The notes beneath the pieces are model-generated. The model made no database searches. It had not been told where the DNA came from and saw nothing but the letters and a program-made list of their open reading frames with translations. Below are positions 33,059-40,592 of a stretch of DNA of 64,000 bases, piece after piece (within the stretch, counting starts at the first letter, position 1; the number at the start of each line of letters is the position of its first letter). The stretch is from Roseiarcus sp963833955 (GTDB lineage Bacteria > Pseudomonadota > Alphaproteobacteria > Rhizobiales > Beijerinckiaceae): assembly GCA_963833955.1 (NCBI GenBank), contig CAWHZY010000002.1, forward strand, positions 87,800 through 151,799. The letters run 5' to 3'. The translations under genes were made by a program, and so were the position numbers.

Positions 33059-33655
33059 ATGGGCTTGCTTAATCGGTTGCGATCACTCGCCGTTCTGGCG
33101 CTGATCGCCGTTTCGGTTTCGGCCTGCGGCTACAATGTCATTCCGACCAAGCAGGAGGCCGCCAACGCGGCCTGGGCGGAGGTTCAGAACCAATATCAGC
33201 GCCGCGCCGACCTCGTTCCCAATCTGGTCGCGACCGTTCAGGGCTACGCCAAGCAGGAAAAGGACGTCTTCGTCCAGGTCACCGAGGCGCGCGCCAAGGC
33301 GACCTCAATTCACCTCGACGCCAACGACCTGACCGATCCCGCCAAGGTCAAAGAGCTGCAGGATGCGCAAAACGCGCTGTCGGGCGCCCTCGGGCGGCTG
33401 CTGGCGGTCAGCGAAAACTATCCGGACCTCAAGTCGAACCAGAATTTTCTCACGCTGCAATCCCAGCTCGAGGGGACGGAAAACCGCATCGCCGTCGCCC
33501 GGCGCGACTACATCGCCGCGGTGCAGGACTTCAACACGACGCTGAGGACCTTCCCGAGCGTGATCTGGGCGCAGACGGTGTTCCGCTCGATCAAGCCGCT
33601 GGTTCCGTTCACCGCCGATTCCGACGCGCAAGCGGCGCCGAAGGTGAAGTTCTAG
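33059..33655 (+). CDS. lemA: LemA family protein
   Basis: A 198-residue LemA protein with a lipoprotein-like signal (LAVLALIAVSVSACG, lipobox Cys at about residue 22) and the helical LemA core: YNVIPTKQEAANAAWAEVQN, YQRRADLVPNLVATVQGYAK and NRIAVARRDYIAAVQDFNTTL. LemA proteins are membrane-attached coiled helical proteins of unclear role, commonly paired with TPM (YgcG) proteins. Exactly that pairing follows here: two TPM-type genes are transcribed in the same direction. Confidence 0.92.
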   Translation: MGLLNRLRSLAVLALIAVSVSACGYNVIPTKQEAANAAWAEVQNQYQRRADLVPNLVATVQGYAKQEKDVFVQVTEARAKATSIHLDANDLTDPAKVKELQDAQNALSGALGRLLAVSENYPDLKSNQNFLTLQSQLEGTENRIAVARRDYIAAVQDFNTTLRTFPSVIWAQTVFRSIKPLVPFTADSDAQAAPKVKF

Positions 33656-33672
33656 CCCGCCGGACGGAGAGC

Positions 33673-34483
33673 TTGCCCGCATCGCGTTGGCGCCGTTCTC
33701 TGCCGCGGGCGCTGATCGTCTGGCCGCAGGCGCTCGTCGTCGCGCTACTCGCGGCGCTGTGGGCCAGCGGCGCTCGCGGCGGCCGACTTTCCCGCGCTGA
33801 CCGGCAGGGTCGTTGACCAGGCGAACATCCTTTCGCCGGTCACCAAGGCCGATCTCGAGCGCAAGCTCGCCGATCTCGAGCAGAAGTCCCGCATTCAGCT
33901 TGTCGTCGCCACCGTGCCCTCGCTTGGCGGCGAGGAGATCGAGCCCTACGCCAACGCGCTCTTCCGCGCCTGGAAACTGGGCGACGCGAAAGACAACAAC
34001 GGCGCCCTCCTTCTGATCGCGCCGAAAGAGCGGCGCGTGCGCATCGAGGTCGGCTATGGCCTCGAGGGCACGCTGACCGACGCCGTTTCCAGCATCATCA
34101 TTGCGAACGCCATCGCGCCGCGATTCAAGGCCGGCGATTTCAACGGCGGCGTCACCCGCGGCGTCGACGACATCATCACCGCGCTGACCACCAACTCGGC
34201 CGAGTGGAAGCCGAAGCCGACCGATATGCGCGCCGAACACGAGGCCTCCCTACTCGATACGCTGGCGCCGTTTCTCATCTTTCTTTTCATCATGTTCGTG
34301 ATCAGCCGCATCGGCCGGCGAAGCGGCGGCGGCAACGTCATCTTCATTCCGATGGGCACGGGAGGTTTTGGCGGCGGGTTTCGCGGCGGCGGCGGGTTCG
34401 GCGGCGGAGGAGGATTCGGAGGGGGCGGATTTTCTGGCGGCGGCGGGTCTTCCGGGGGCGGCGGCGCCTCGGGAGGCTGGTGA
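33673..34483 (+). CDS. TPM-domain (YgcG-like) protein, frameshifted in the signal peptide
   Basis: The TPM phosphatase-like domain is complete: ADFPALTGRVVDQANILSPV, TKADLERKLADLEQKSRIQL, LGDAKDNNGALLLIAPKERR and RIEVGYGLEGTLTDAVSSII, then a membrane helix (LIFLFIMFVISRIG) and a Gly/Ser-rich tail (GGFRGGGGFGGGGGFGGGG), as in YgcG. The export signal (SLPRALIVWPQALVVALLAA, then LWASGAR) lies in a different frame beginning at TTG 33673 after GGAGAG. The frames meet near 33777, where one extra G in CGCGGCGGCC restores ARAADFPALTG if removed. It is probably an assembly indel. TPM proteins act with LemA in envelope or photosystem maintenance. Confidence 0.85.
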
Positions 34484-35085
34484 TGATTCTCGAGCCGGAC
34501 GCGGCGGAGCGCGTCGAGGCCGCTTACGATTCCGCGCAGCTCGAGACCCGGGCGCCGCTCGTATGTGTTCTCGCCGGCGCCTCCACCTCTCTGGACGGGG
34601 AGTTTTTGCTCGGCGCCTGCATCCTCGCCCTCGCGACGCCGCTGCCGCTGCTGTTGTTCACCGAGCTTTCCGCGCACCGCATCTATGTCGCTCAGCTGCT
34701 GGTCGCTATTCTCGCCGCCGTGCTGGTCTCACTGCCGCCGCTGCGGCGGTGGCTTATTCCGAGGCGTATTGCGCGCTCGGCTGGCCACCGGGCGGCGCTG
34801 GCGCAGTTCGTCCTGCGCGGGATCGACCGCTCGCGTTGCGGCGCGCTCATCTATGTGTCGCTGGCCGAGCATTACATCCGCATTGTTCCGGCCGAGGACG
34901 CGGCGCGAGTCGTCTCCCAGGAGCAATGGCAAGCCGCCGTCAACGAAGCGCTCGGACCGCTCGCCGCTGGAGAGACGGAGGCCGCGCTGACCGGGCTCGC
35001 GGCAAGCTGCGGCGAGATTCTTGCTGCGCATTTCCCTCCAGGACCGCCAGTGGATCCGGCAAAGCAGCGGTTCCACATCGTTTGA
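34483..35085 (+). CDS. TPM-like membrane protein downstream of the YgcG homologue
   Basis: A 200-residue protein whose ATG overlaps the previous stop (ATGA). It starts MILEPDAAERVEAAYDSAQL, then two membrane helices (FLLGACILALATPLPLLLF and IYVAQLLVAILAAVLVSLPP), then RRIARSAGHRAALAQFVLRG, CGALIYVSLAEHYIRIVPAE and a Pro-rich end. The order corresponds to the second TPM_phosphatase-type protein that follows lemA-ygcG in many alphaproteobacteria (the LemA-TPM1-TPM2 trio). The exact function is unknown; coupling and conservation imply a joint membrane complex. Confidence 0.8.
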   Translation: MILEPDAAERVEAAYDSAQLETRAPLVCVLAGASTSLDGEFLLGACILALATPLPLLLFTELSAHRIYVAQLLVAILAAVLVSLPPLRRWLIPRRIARSAGHRAALAQFVLRGIDRSRCGALIYVSLAEHYIRIVPAEDAARVVSQEQWQAAVNEALGPLAAGETEAALTGLAASCGEILAAHFPPGPPVDPAKQRFHIV

Positions 35086-35234
35086 TGGGTTCGCGCAATC
35101 TGCGCCGACAGACAGGGTCTCACCGTCGCATCGGACTATTGTCGGAGCCTACGGTAAACACCGCCGCGGCTTGAGATTCCAGCCGTTCTCCACTAGGAAG
35201 GGCTGAGTCTCTGGACATTGCGGGGAACGCAATC

Positions 35235-36564
35235 ATGCCATTTGGCCGATGCTGGATCGGACGGCGCGTCCTGTTTGGCCTCGCTGCCGCGCTGGCGTTC
35301 GGCGCCGCCACGGCGCAGGCGACGCCGTACCTCGTCGTCGACGCGGACAGCGACCAGGTGCTGATGCAGAACGAAGCGACCGCTCCATGGTACCCGGCGT
35401 CGCTCACTAAGCTGATGACGGTCTATGTCGCCTTGGACGCGGTGCGAAACGGCAAACTCACGATGGATACGCCGCTCGTCATGTCGGCGCGCGCGGCGCG
35501 TATGCCGCCGTCGAAAATGGGGTTCCGGCCCGGAACGCAGGTGACCCTCGACAACGCGCTCAAGATGCTGATGGTCAAGTCGCCCAACGATGTGGCGGTG
35601 ATGGTCGCCGAGGGTGTATCGGGCTCGATCGAGGCCTTCGCCGACGACATGAACGCCGACGCGCAGCGGCTAGGGCATGCATGAGTCGCATTTCGTCAAT
35701 CCCAACGGCTTGCATAATCCCGATCATGTGTCTTCGGCCCGCGACATGGCGATTGTCGCCCGCGCGCTGTTGCGCGAGTTTCCGGACCATGCCGATCTCT
35801 TCAGCATTGGCGCGATTCAGCTTGGGCGGCAATACATACCCAATCACAATGGTTTGCTTGGCCGCTATCCCGGCGCCGACGGGATGAAGACGGGCTTCAC
35901 CTGTCCGGCGGGTTTCAATGTGGTGGCGAGCGCCAACCACTCCGGGCGACACCTGATCGTCGTTGTGCTGGGAGCGCCGTCGGCGAGAACGCGCAACCAG
36001 GAAGCGGCGGACCTGTTCGACCGCGGCTTCGCCAGCGGCGGGGGCAGCGGCTCACTGGAATCGCTGCCCTCGGGCTCAGGCGCGGCGCGCAATATGCGAG
36101 CCGACGTGTGCCTGCATCGCAACGCCGCCGCGCTCGCCGCGGCCGAAGATGACGGCATTGCTCAGCAGGCTGAGGCTGCTGCGGGACGCGGCGGGATGCT
36201 CCCCCTCCCCTTGGCGGCGCTGCTGACTCCAGCCGTCGCGCACACCGAGCTCACCAATGAAAGGATCCGCTTCGATCCAGTGCCCGTCTACCTCGGCCCC
36301 GCGCCAGGATGGAAGGGGCCGGTGCTCGGCGCGCACCAGAAGACAACCGAAACTGCCGCTGCGGCGGCAGGAGCCAAGACGATGTCCGCTGACAGTTCCT
36401 CCATAGCCGCGACGACGTCTGAAGGAGACGCAAGCGGGCCCATCCAGACTACGCCCGGATCCAAGCACAAGCGGGCGCGGCATTCCGGGAAAAGCATGGC
36501 GGCGCACAAACCTGAAAAGAGCGCCACCGGAAAATTGGAGAAGAAGGACGTATCCACCAACTGA
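35235..36564 (+). pseudogene. D-alanyl-D-alanine carboxypeptidase (PBP5/6-like), one-base frameshift
   Basis: The first frame (35235-35684) has a signal peptide and the serine-hydrolase motif ASLTKLM (SxxK), then MVKSPNDVAVMVAEG (SxN), ending prematurely after DAQRLG. The second frame (from 35677) continues MHESHFVNPNGLHNPDHVSS and contains GMKTGFTCPAGFN (KTG). Removing one G from CTAGGGCATG near 35669 joins them as AQRLGMHESHF, the standard family sequence, so the break may be an assembly error. The long C-terminal extension of about 150 residues is Ala/Lys-rich and not the usual PBP5 beta-domain. The enzyme trims the terminal D-Ala from peptidoglycan stem peptides. Confidence 0.85.
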
Positions 36565-36639
36565 ATCTGAGATCCCCGGGCTGAACCCGAAGCTGATGCT
36601 TAAAGTTTTCAACTATTTGTGATCATACTTCTTCACCTC

Positions 36640-36878
36640 GAACAATAATGGGTCGCCAGAGTCCAAAGAAATTTTTACAAAATGCCTTGTTTTGGCCGGT
36701 TTGTCGTCAAGCGCATGCCGCAACGGGTGCTCATCTTGCACCAGTGCCCCCGTGGAATCGGTTCGCGGTTAGCTCGGTTTTCTTGCCCCCCAGCCCCCGA
36801 GCGCCAAGTCGGACCGAAATGAACTCCACGAGAGCTAGCGGATCGGCGGGCCCCCTCCTAGCCGATCCGCTTTTTTTG
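36640..36878 (+). ncRNA. Candidate small RNA with an anti-Shine-Dalgarno terminator loop
   Basis: There is no protein in 36565-36900, but a strong Rho-independent terminator at its right end implies a transcript ending here, and the preceding 36564 stop is 270 bases away. The AT-rich segment near 36665-36695 could hold a promoter. The terminator loop contains CCCCCTCCTA and an upstream unpaired-looking stretch contains CCCCCCAGCCCCC. CCUCC loops are typical of anti-SD sRNAs in alphaproteobacteria. The 5' end is a guess. It could instead be the long 3' UTR of the carboxypeptidase gene. Confidence 0.4.
36837..36878 (+). terminator. Strong Rho-independent terminator
   Basis: An 11-bp stem AGCGGATCGGC / GCCGATCCGCT with loop GGGCCCCCTCCTA is followed by a run of seven T. 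It is oriented for plus-strand transcripts and lies against the 3' end of the convergent nudC gene. Confidence 0.9.
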
Positions 36879-36900
36879 CCCGTGCGGCGGGCAGCGAATG

Positions 36901-37884
36901 TCATTCTCCGAATGTGACCTCTTTATAGGCCCAGCGCTTTAGCAGGTGGTGTGCAATCGCCATCGGATTCGGAGCCGCTAGCCCGTCAGGGTGTCGGCCC
37001 TCGATAAGCGCGACCGCCTCATCGCGGCTGAACCAGCGGGCGTCCTCCAACTCGACGCGATCGACCTCGAGGCTTCGGCCTTCCGCCTGAGCAAAGCAGC
37101 CGATCATCAACGAGGCGGGGAAAGGCCAGGGCTGCGAGGCAAAGTACTGGACCGTGCGACAGACGACACCGGCCTCCTCGCGGACTTCGCGCCTGACGGC
37201 GGCCTCGATGGTTTCTCCGGGCTCGACGAAACCGGCCAGCGCCGAATACATGCCCTTCGGAAACCTCGGCTGACGACCGAGCAGGCAGGCATCGCCATCC
37301 ACCGCGAGCATGATAACGACCGGATCGGTGCGCGGGAAGTGGATCGCTTTGCAGACCGGGCAATCCCGCCGCCAGCCCGCCACCGCGACCTCAGTCGGCG
37401 AGCCGCAATTCGAGCAGAAGCAGTGACGCGCATGCCAGTTCATGAGCGCCTTGGCCGCAGCCAGCATCGCAGTCTGGTCTTGCGGCACGAGGCCGCCCAT
37501 CGCGATCGAACGCAGGTCGACGAGCTTCAGGTCCTCGCGACCCGGCACGACCAAAATCCGCCGATCGAGAAAGCCGTCGCTCGTGTCCGCGCGCAGTTCG
37601 ACAGCCTCATCAGGCAGAAGAGCGATGAAGATTGGCGCGCCATTGGGGTTGAGGCCCAGGAACGCTTCGACTTGCGCCCCGCCAAGCGCCGCGATCTCGC
37701 TCATCGGAAAGAGCGGATCGAGTCCGTTCTCGGTATTCCGCGATAAAGGCATCTCGCGAGCGATCAGGAGCGCGCGCGCATCCTCACGGGCCCGAAGGCT
37801 GGCGACCTCGACCGGGTCCTCGCGCCGATAAGACCCACGATCAAACCAGTCGACGACGTAGCCTAGGCCTTCAAGAGCCGCCAA
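36901..37884 (-). CDS. nudC: NAD(+)/NADH diphosphatase NudC
   Basis: A 327-residue Nudix hydrolase with the zinc ribbon CSNCGSPTEVAVAGWRRDCP, VCKAIHFPRTDPVVIML and the Nudix box GFVEPGETIEAAVRREVREE AG. SQPWPFPASLMIGCFAQAE follows it, the SQPWPFPxS motif that marks NADH pyrophosphatases. NudC splits NAD(H) and removes NAD caps from RNA. The start is unusual: a TTG at 37882-37884 lies seven bases after a perfect AAGGAG. An ATG at 37906 (MSLKEISFGG) in another frame overlaps this site, so a one-base error that hides a longer N-terminus cannot be excluded. Confidence 0.92.
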   Translation of the reverse strand: MAALEGLGYVVDWFDRGSYRREDPVEVASLRAREDARALLIAREMPLSRNTENGLDPLFPMSEIAALGGAQVEAFLGLNPNGAPIFIALLPDEAVELRADTSDGFLDRRILVVPGREDLKLVDLRSIAMGGLVPQDQTAMLAAAKALMNWHARHCFCSNCGSPTEVAVAGWRRDCPVCKAIHFPRTDPVVIMLAVDGDACLLGRQPRFPKGMYSALAGFVEPGETIEAAVRREVREEAGVVCRTVQYFASQPWPFPASLMIGCFAQAEGRSLEVDRVELEDARWFSRDEAVALIEGRHPDGLAAPNPMAIAHHLLKRWAYKEVTFGE

Positions 37885-37956
37885 AGCTGATCTCCTTCAG
37901 CGACATCGAGCCGGGATTGGATGCAGCGCAATTCGAAGCGCGGCGAGGATTGCCGC

Positions 37957-38367
37957 TCAACGATAGCGCGCCTTGAGGCTCGACACGCGTTCGGAATCGT
38001 AGTCGATGATGCAGCGCAGGCGCGGATCGCCCGCTTTCGCGTCCATGCCCGATTCGAATGGCGCAACGTCCTGGCATTCCGAATCGCGCCACGCAACCCA
38101 TTGCGCCTGCGCGTCATTGAGCGAGCGGCGCCAACGCCCCTTCTGCGAGGATAGCAGGCCTGGGCGCGCGTCAATGGATTTGATCGCCGCATCGACGGCC
38201 ACCGCCAGCTCCCTGTCGGCCTTGTCGGCGCTGGTTCTCAGGCAGTCGGAAAGCTCGCGGGCGCCAATTTTTGCGGCGTCGCAGGCGGCCTGCGAGGGAT
38301 GCGCATCCTCGGCATGAGCCAGCGGGCTGAAGGCGATCGCGGCGGCTAGAAAGACAAGGGGTCGCAT
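37957..38367 (-). CDS. LprI-like (DUF1311) periplasmic protein
   Basis: A 136-residue protein with a signal peptide (MRPLVFLAAAIAFSPLAHA) and a lysozyme-inhibitor LprI N-terminal-type domain: SQAACDAAKIGARELSDCLR, TSADKADRELAVAVDAAIKS, then KGRWRRSLNDAQAQWVAWRD SECQDV and LRCIIDYDSERVSSLK. Four cysteines are placed for two disulfides as in the family. Some members inhibit lysozyme; many are simply annotated DUF1311. An upstream in-frame GTG (GTGATCAAGGTGATCATG) could extend it by a few residues. It lies on the same strand between nudC and an aminotransferase gene. Confidence 0.8.
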   Translation of the reverse strand: MRPLVFLAAAIAFSPLAHAEDAHPSQAACDAAKIGARELSDCLRTSADKADRELAVAVDAAIKSIDARPGLLSSQKGRWRRSLNDAQAQWVAWRDSECQDVAPFESGMDAKAGDPRLRCIIDYDSERVSSLKARYR

Positions 38368-38408
38368 GATCACCTTGATCACCCAGAGAGACAGGAAAGA
38401 GCGCGTCA

Positions 38409-39599
38409 CTAGCCCGCCGCCGCGCGTGCGGGGCGGCTCAGATAATCCCCGATGCGCTCGAGCGCGCGCTCGATATTTTCGAGCGAGTTGGCGTAGGAGA
38501 GCCGCAGGTACCCCTCGCCATGGACGCCGAAGTCCGGACCGCCGATCGTGGCCACACCCGCGTCCTGCAGGAGCGCCGAGGCGAGGGGCTTGGCCTTCCA
38601 CCCAGTGCGGGAAACATTGGGAAAAGCGTAGAACGCTCCCTTGGGCGTCACGGCGCTGACGCCGGGCAGTCGATTGAGGCCGGCCGTGACCGCCTTGCGC
38701 CGGCGATCGAATTCCGCCCGCATCGTTGCGACCGAATCCTGAGGTCCTTTGAGCGCCGCGATCCCGGCGAACTGCGCCGACGAGTTGACGCAGGAATAGG
38801 AGTTGACGGCGAGCTTGCGCGCAACGTCGCGCCAGGCCTTGGGCCAGACGGAATAGCCCAGCCGCCAGCCGGTCATCGCGTAGGTCTTCGACCAGCCGTC
38901 GAGCAGGATGAGACGGTCCCGAATCTCCGGATAGGCGAGCAGCGTCTGATGCGCGAGGCCGTCATAGGTGAGCTGGCCATAAATCTCGTCGGACATGATG
39001 GCGGCGTTTGGAAAGCGCGCGAGGCCGGCGACCAGCTTGTCGATCTCGATTTTCGGCGTGACGCCGCCGGTCGGGTTGGCGGGCGAATTGAGGATGATGA
39101 GCCGCGTCTCCGGCGTCATCAGCGCCAGCGTCTCTTCCGCCGAGAAGGCGAAGCCGTTTTCCTCCCGCATGGGGATCGGGATCGGGCGCGCGCCCGTGAA
39201 CTCGATCATCGAGCGATAGATGGGAAAGCCCGGATCGGGATAGACGATGTCGACCCCTTTTTCGCCGAACATCTCGATCGCCATGAACATCGTCACCTTG
39301 CCGCCGGGGACGATCATGATGAGATCGGGGGACACATCGGCCCCGAGGCGGCGATGCAGGTCTTCCGCCACCGCCTCGCGCAACGGCGCGATCCCCGTTG
39401 CGTCGGTATAGCCGTGCTCGCCGTCGCGCAAAGCTTTGACCGCCGCCTCGACGATATGGGACGGCGTTTTGAAATCGGGCTGGCCGATGCCGAGATTGAT
39501 GATGTCGCGCCCCTGGCGCTGCAAGTCCGCCGCCCTCGCGAGCACGGCGAAGGCGTTTTCCTCGCCGATGCGCTCAAAGGCGGCCTTGATGGCGGTCAC
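38409..39599 (-). CDS. PLP-dependent aminotransferase, class I/II (aspartate aminotransferase family)
   Basis: An aminotransferase of about 396 residues, fold type I. Markers are INLGIGQPDFKTPSHIVEAA, GEHGYTDATGIAPLREAVA, ILNSPANPTGGVTPK (Asn/Pro of the PLP pocket), MSDEIYGQLTYDG (Asp pairing with the pyridine N) and DGWSKTYAMTGWRLGY (Schiff-base Lys, then Arg). The C-terminal YLRLSYANSLENIERALERI carries the carboxylate-binding Arg. The substrate amino acid cannot be fixed; members act on aspartate, aromatic or branched amino acids. GTG 39599, after an AGGAA site, gives VTAIKAAFERIGEENAF; the open frame extends to 39638. Confidence 0.9.
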   Translation of the reverse strand: MTAIKAAFERIGEENAFAVLARAADLQRQGRDIINLGIGQPDFKTPSHIVEAAVKALRDGEHGYTDATGIAPLREAVAEDLHRRLGADVSPDLIMIVPGGKVTMFMAIEMFGEKGVDIVYPDPGFPIYRSMIEFTGARPIPIPMREENGFAFSAEETLALMTPETRLIILNSPANPTGGVTPKIEIDKLVAGLARFPNAAIMSDEIYGQLTYDGLAHQTLLAYPEIRDRLILLDGWSKTYAMTGWRLGYSVWPKAWRDVARKLAVNSYSCVNSSAQFAGIAALKGPQDSVATMRAEFDRRRKAVTAGLNRLPGVSAVTPKGAFYAFPNVSRTGWKAKPLASALLQDAGVATIGGPDFGVHGEGYLRLSYANSLENIERALERIGDYLSRPARAAAG

Positions 39600-39694
39600 T
39601 GCTTTTCCTGTCTCCGGGGGTGGGGCTCCTTTTGGCAAAGCCGGGCCCGGGGAGCAAGGGCTTAGGCGGTTGATCCCGGCCCACCTTGAAGTCT

Positions 39695-39720
39695 CATGAT
39701 TTGTCGTGACATGTCATGAT
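39695..39720 (+). promoter_or_regulatory. Possible operator of the antitoxin-like gene
   Basis: TCATGAT occurs twice, and between them lies the perfect 10-bp palindrome TGACATGTCA (39707-39716). It is 24 bases before the start of a small ribbon-helix-helix-like gene, which fits the autoregulation typical of antitoxins. Confidence 0.45.
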
Positions 39721-39743
39721 CTCGCAAAGCGAAAGGACGCGTC

Positions 39744-39974
39744 ATGCCGGCACGGTCTCGCGAAAAATTTGAAACTCAGGTGAATCCTGAAATTCTGTCA
39801 GCTGTCAAAGCGATCGCGCAAAGCGAAGGGCGAGAACTTCCGGCATTGGTCGACGAGGCGCTCGCCGATCTGATTGAAAAGAGGACACAAGGGCGTCCCC
39901 GCGCTCATGTCATGACCGCCTACCAGACAAGCCACGAGACGTTCGCGCCGCTTTACAAGAAACTGGCTGAATGA
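39744..39974 (+). CDS. Small antitoxin-like DNA-binding protein (RHH type)
   Basis: A 76-residue basic protein starting MPARSREKFETQVNPEILSA, followed by VKAIAQSEGRELPALVDEAL ADLIEKR. The beta-strand then two helices layout resembles ribbon-helix-helix antitoxins (the QVNPEILSAVKAIAQSEGR segment). Its stop overlaps an ATG (ATGA, 39971-39974), the classic coupling to a toxin gene, but the downstream frame reads only eleven residues (MTDYVTVAKPS) before a stop. The toxin therefore seems deleted or decayed. Confidence 0.65.
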   Translation: MPARSREKFETQVNPEILSAVKAIAQSEGRELPALVDEALADLIEKRTQGRPRAHVMTAYQTSHETFAPLYKKLAE

Positions 39975-40043
39975 CGGATTACGTCACCGTCGCAAAACCG
40001 TCGTAGAACCGTAAATGCCGAAACTGCTGCTCGCGCGCCGCAA

Positions 40044-40352
40044 CTAGGATAGAATCTTGAAGCTCACCTCCATGTCACGGCCCCGCCTATTGCGAAACTC
40101 CGAACGTGCTTCAGCTAACAATCGCGCCAGGAGCGCAATCTCGCGACGCTCGTCGTCGGGCAGCTTTCCCGTTCCTGAAACACGAACCTCATATGGCGGC
40201 TGGGCAGCGGCGTCTCCGCCCCAGATCATCGTGTCAATTACGGCATTCAAATTACGAGCATGGTTTTTCGCGGCTCCAATGGAGGCTAGAAGCGCGCCAT
40301 AGAAGTCACCCGCCGTCCTCCAGTCCTGACCGTCGAGATTTATGATTCGCAT
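40044..40352 (-). CDS. Barstar-family (barnase inhibitor) protein
   Basis: A 102-residue protein resembling barstar: IINLDGQDWRTAGDFYGALL, then NLNAVIDTMIWGGDAAAQPPYEV and a helical C-terminal half. Barstar plugs the active site of barnase-type RNases; relatives serve as immunity proteins in polymorphic or contact-dependent toxin systems. No barnase-like RNase gene is seen nearby. The start overlaps the end of the HicB-like gene by 13 bases, so the two are probably translated from one message. Confidence 0.72.
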   Translation of the reverse strand: MRIINLDGQDWRTAGDFYGALLASIGAAKNHARNLNAVIDTMIWGGDAAAQPPYEVRVSGTGKLPDDERREIALLARLLAEARSEFRNRRGRDMEVSFKILS

Positions 40353-40540
40353 TGGAAGACCATGACGTGATGAGCGCGTCGATAGTCCAGAACGGCGCGG
40401 ATCGCTTCCTCGGCGTTCAGGAGCGCCTCCCGCTCTGTGTCGCCCTCCGTCACCACTTCCGGCAGAGCCGGAACAAGCACTGTAACGCCGCCGTCAGGCT
40501 GCGACTCCAGGATGACTGAAAAACTGTAGCTCATGGCCAT
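40340..40540 (-). CDS. HicB-like antitoxin, solitary
   Basis: A 66-residue protein with the partial RNase-H-like HicB fold: MSYSFSVILESQPDGGVTVL, VPALPEVVTEGDTEREALLN and AEEAIRAVLDYRRAH. It lacks the C-terminal DNA-binding domain of longer HicB proteins. HicA, a 60-80-residue double-stranded-RNA-binding toxin, would normally be adjacent and is not found on either strand. ATG 40540 precedes MAMSYSF; the second Met at 40534 is also possible. Confidence 0.75.
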   Translation of the reverse strand: MAMSYSFSVILESQPDGGVTVLVPALPEVVTEGDTEREALLNAEEAIRAVLDYRRAHHVMVFQCES

Positions 40541-40592
40541 GTGCTGATTGGAGTCGCGTCGCGAGGCGCATCAATAGCAGAATGACGCGCCT

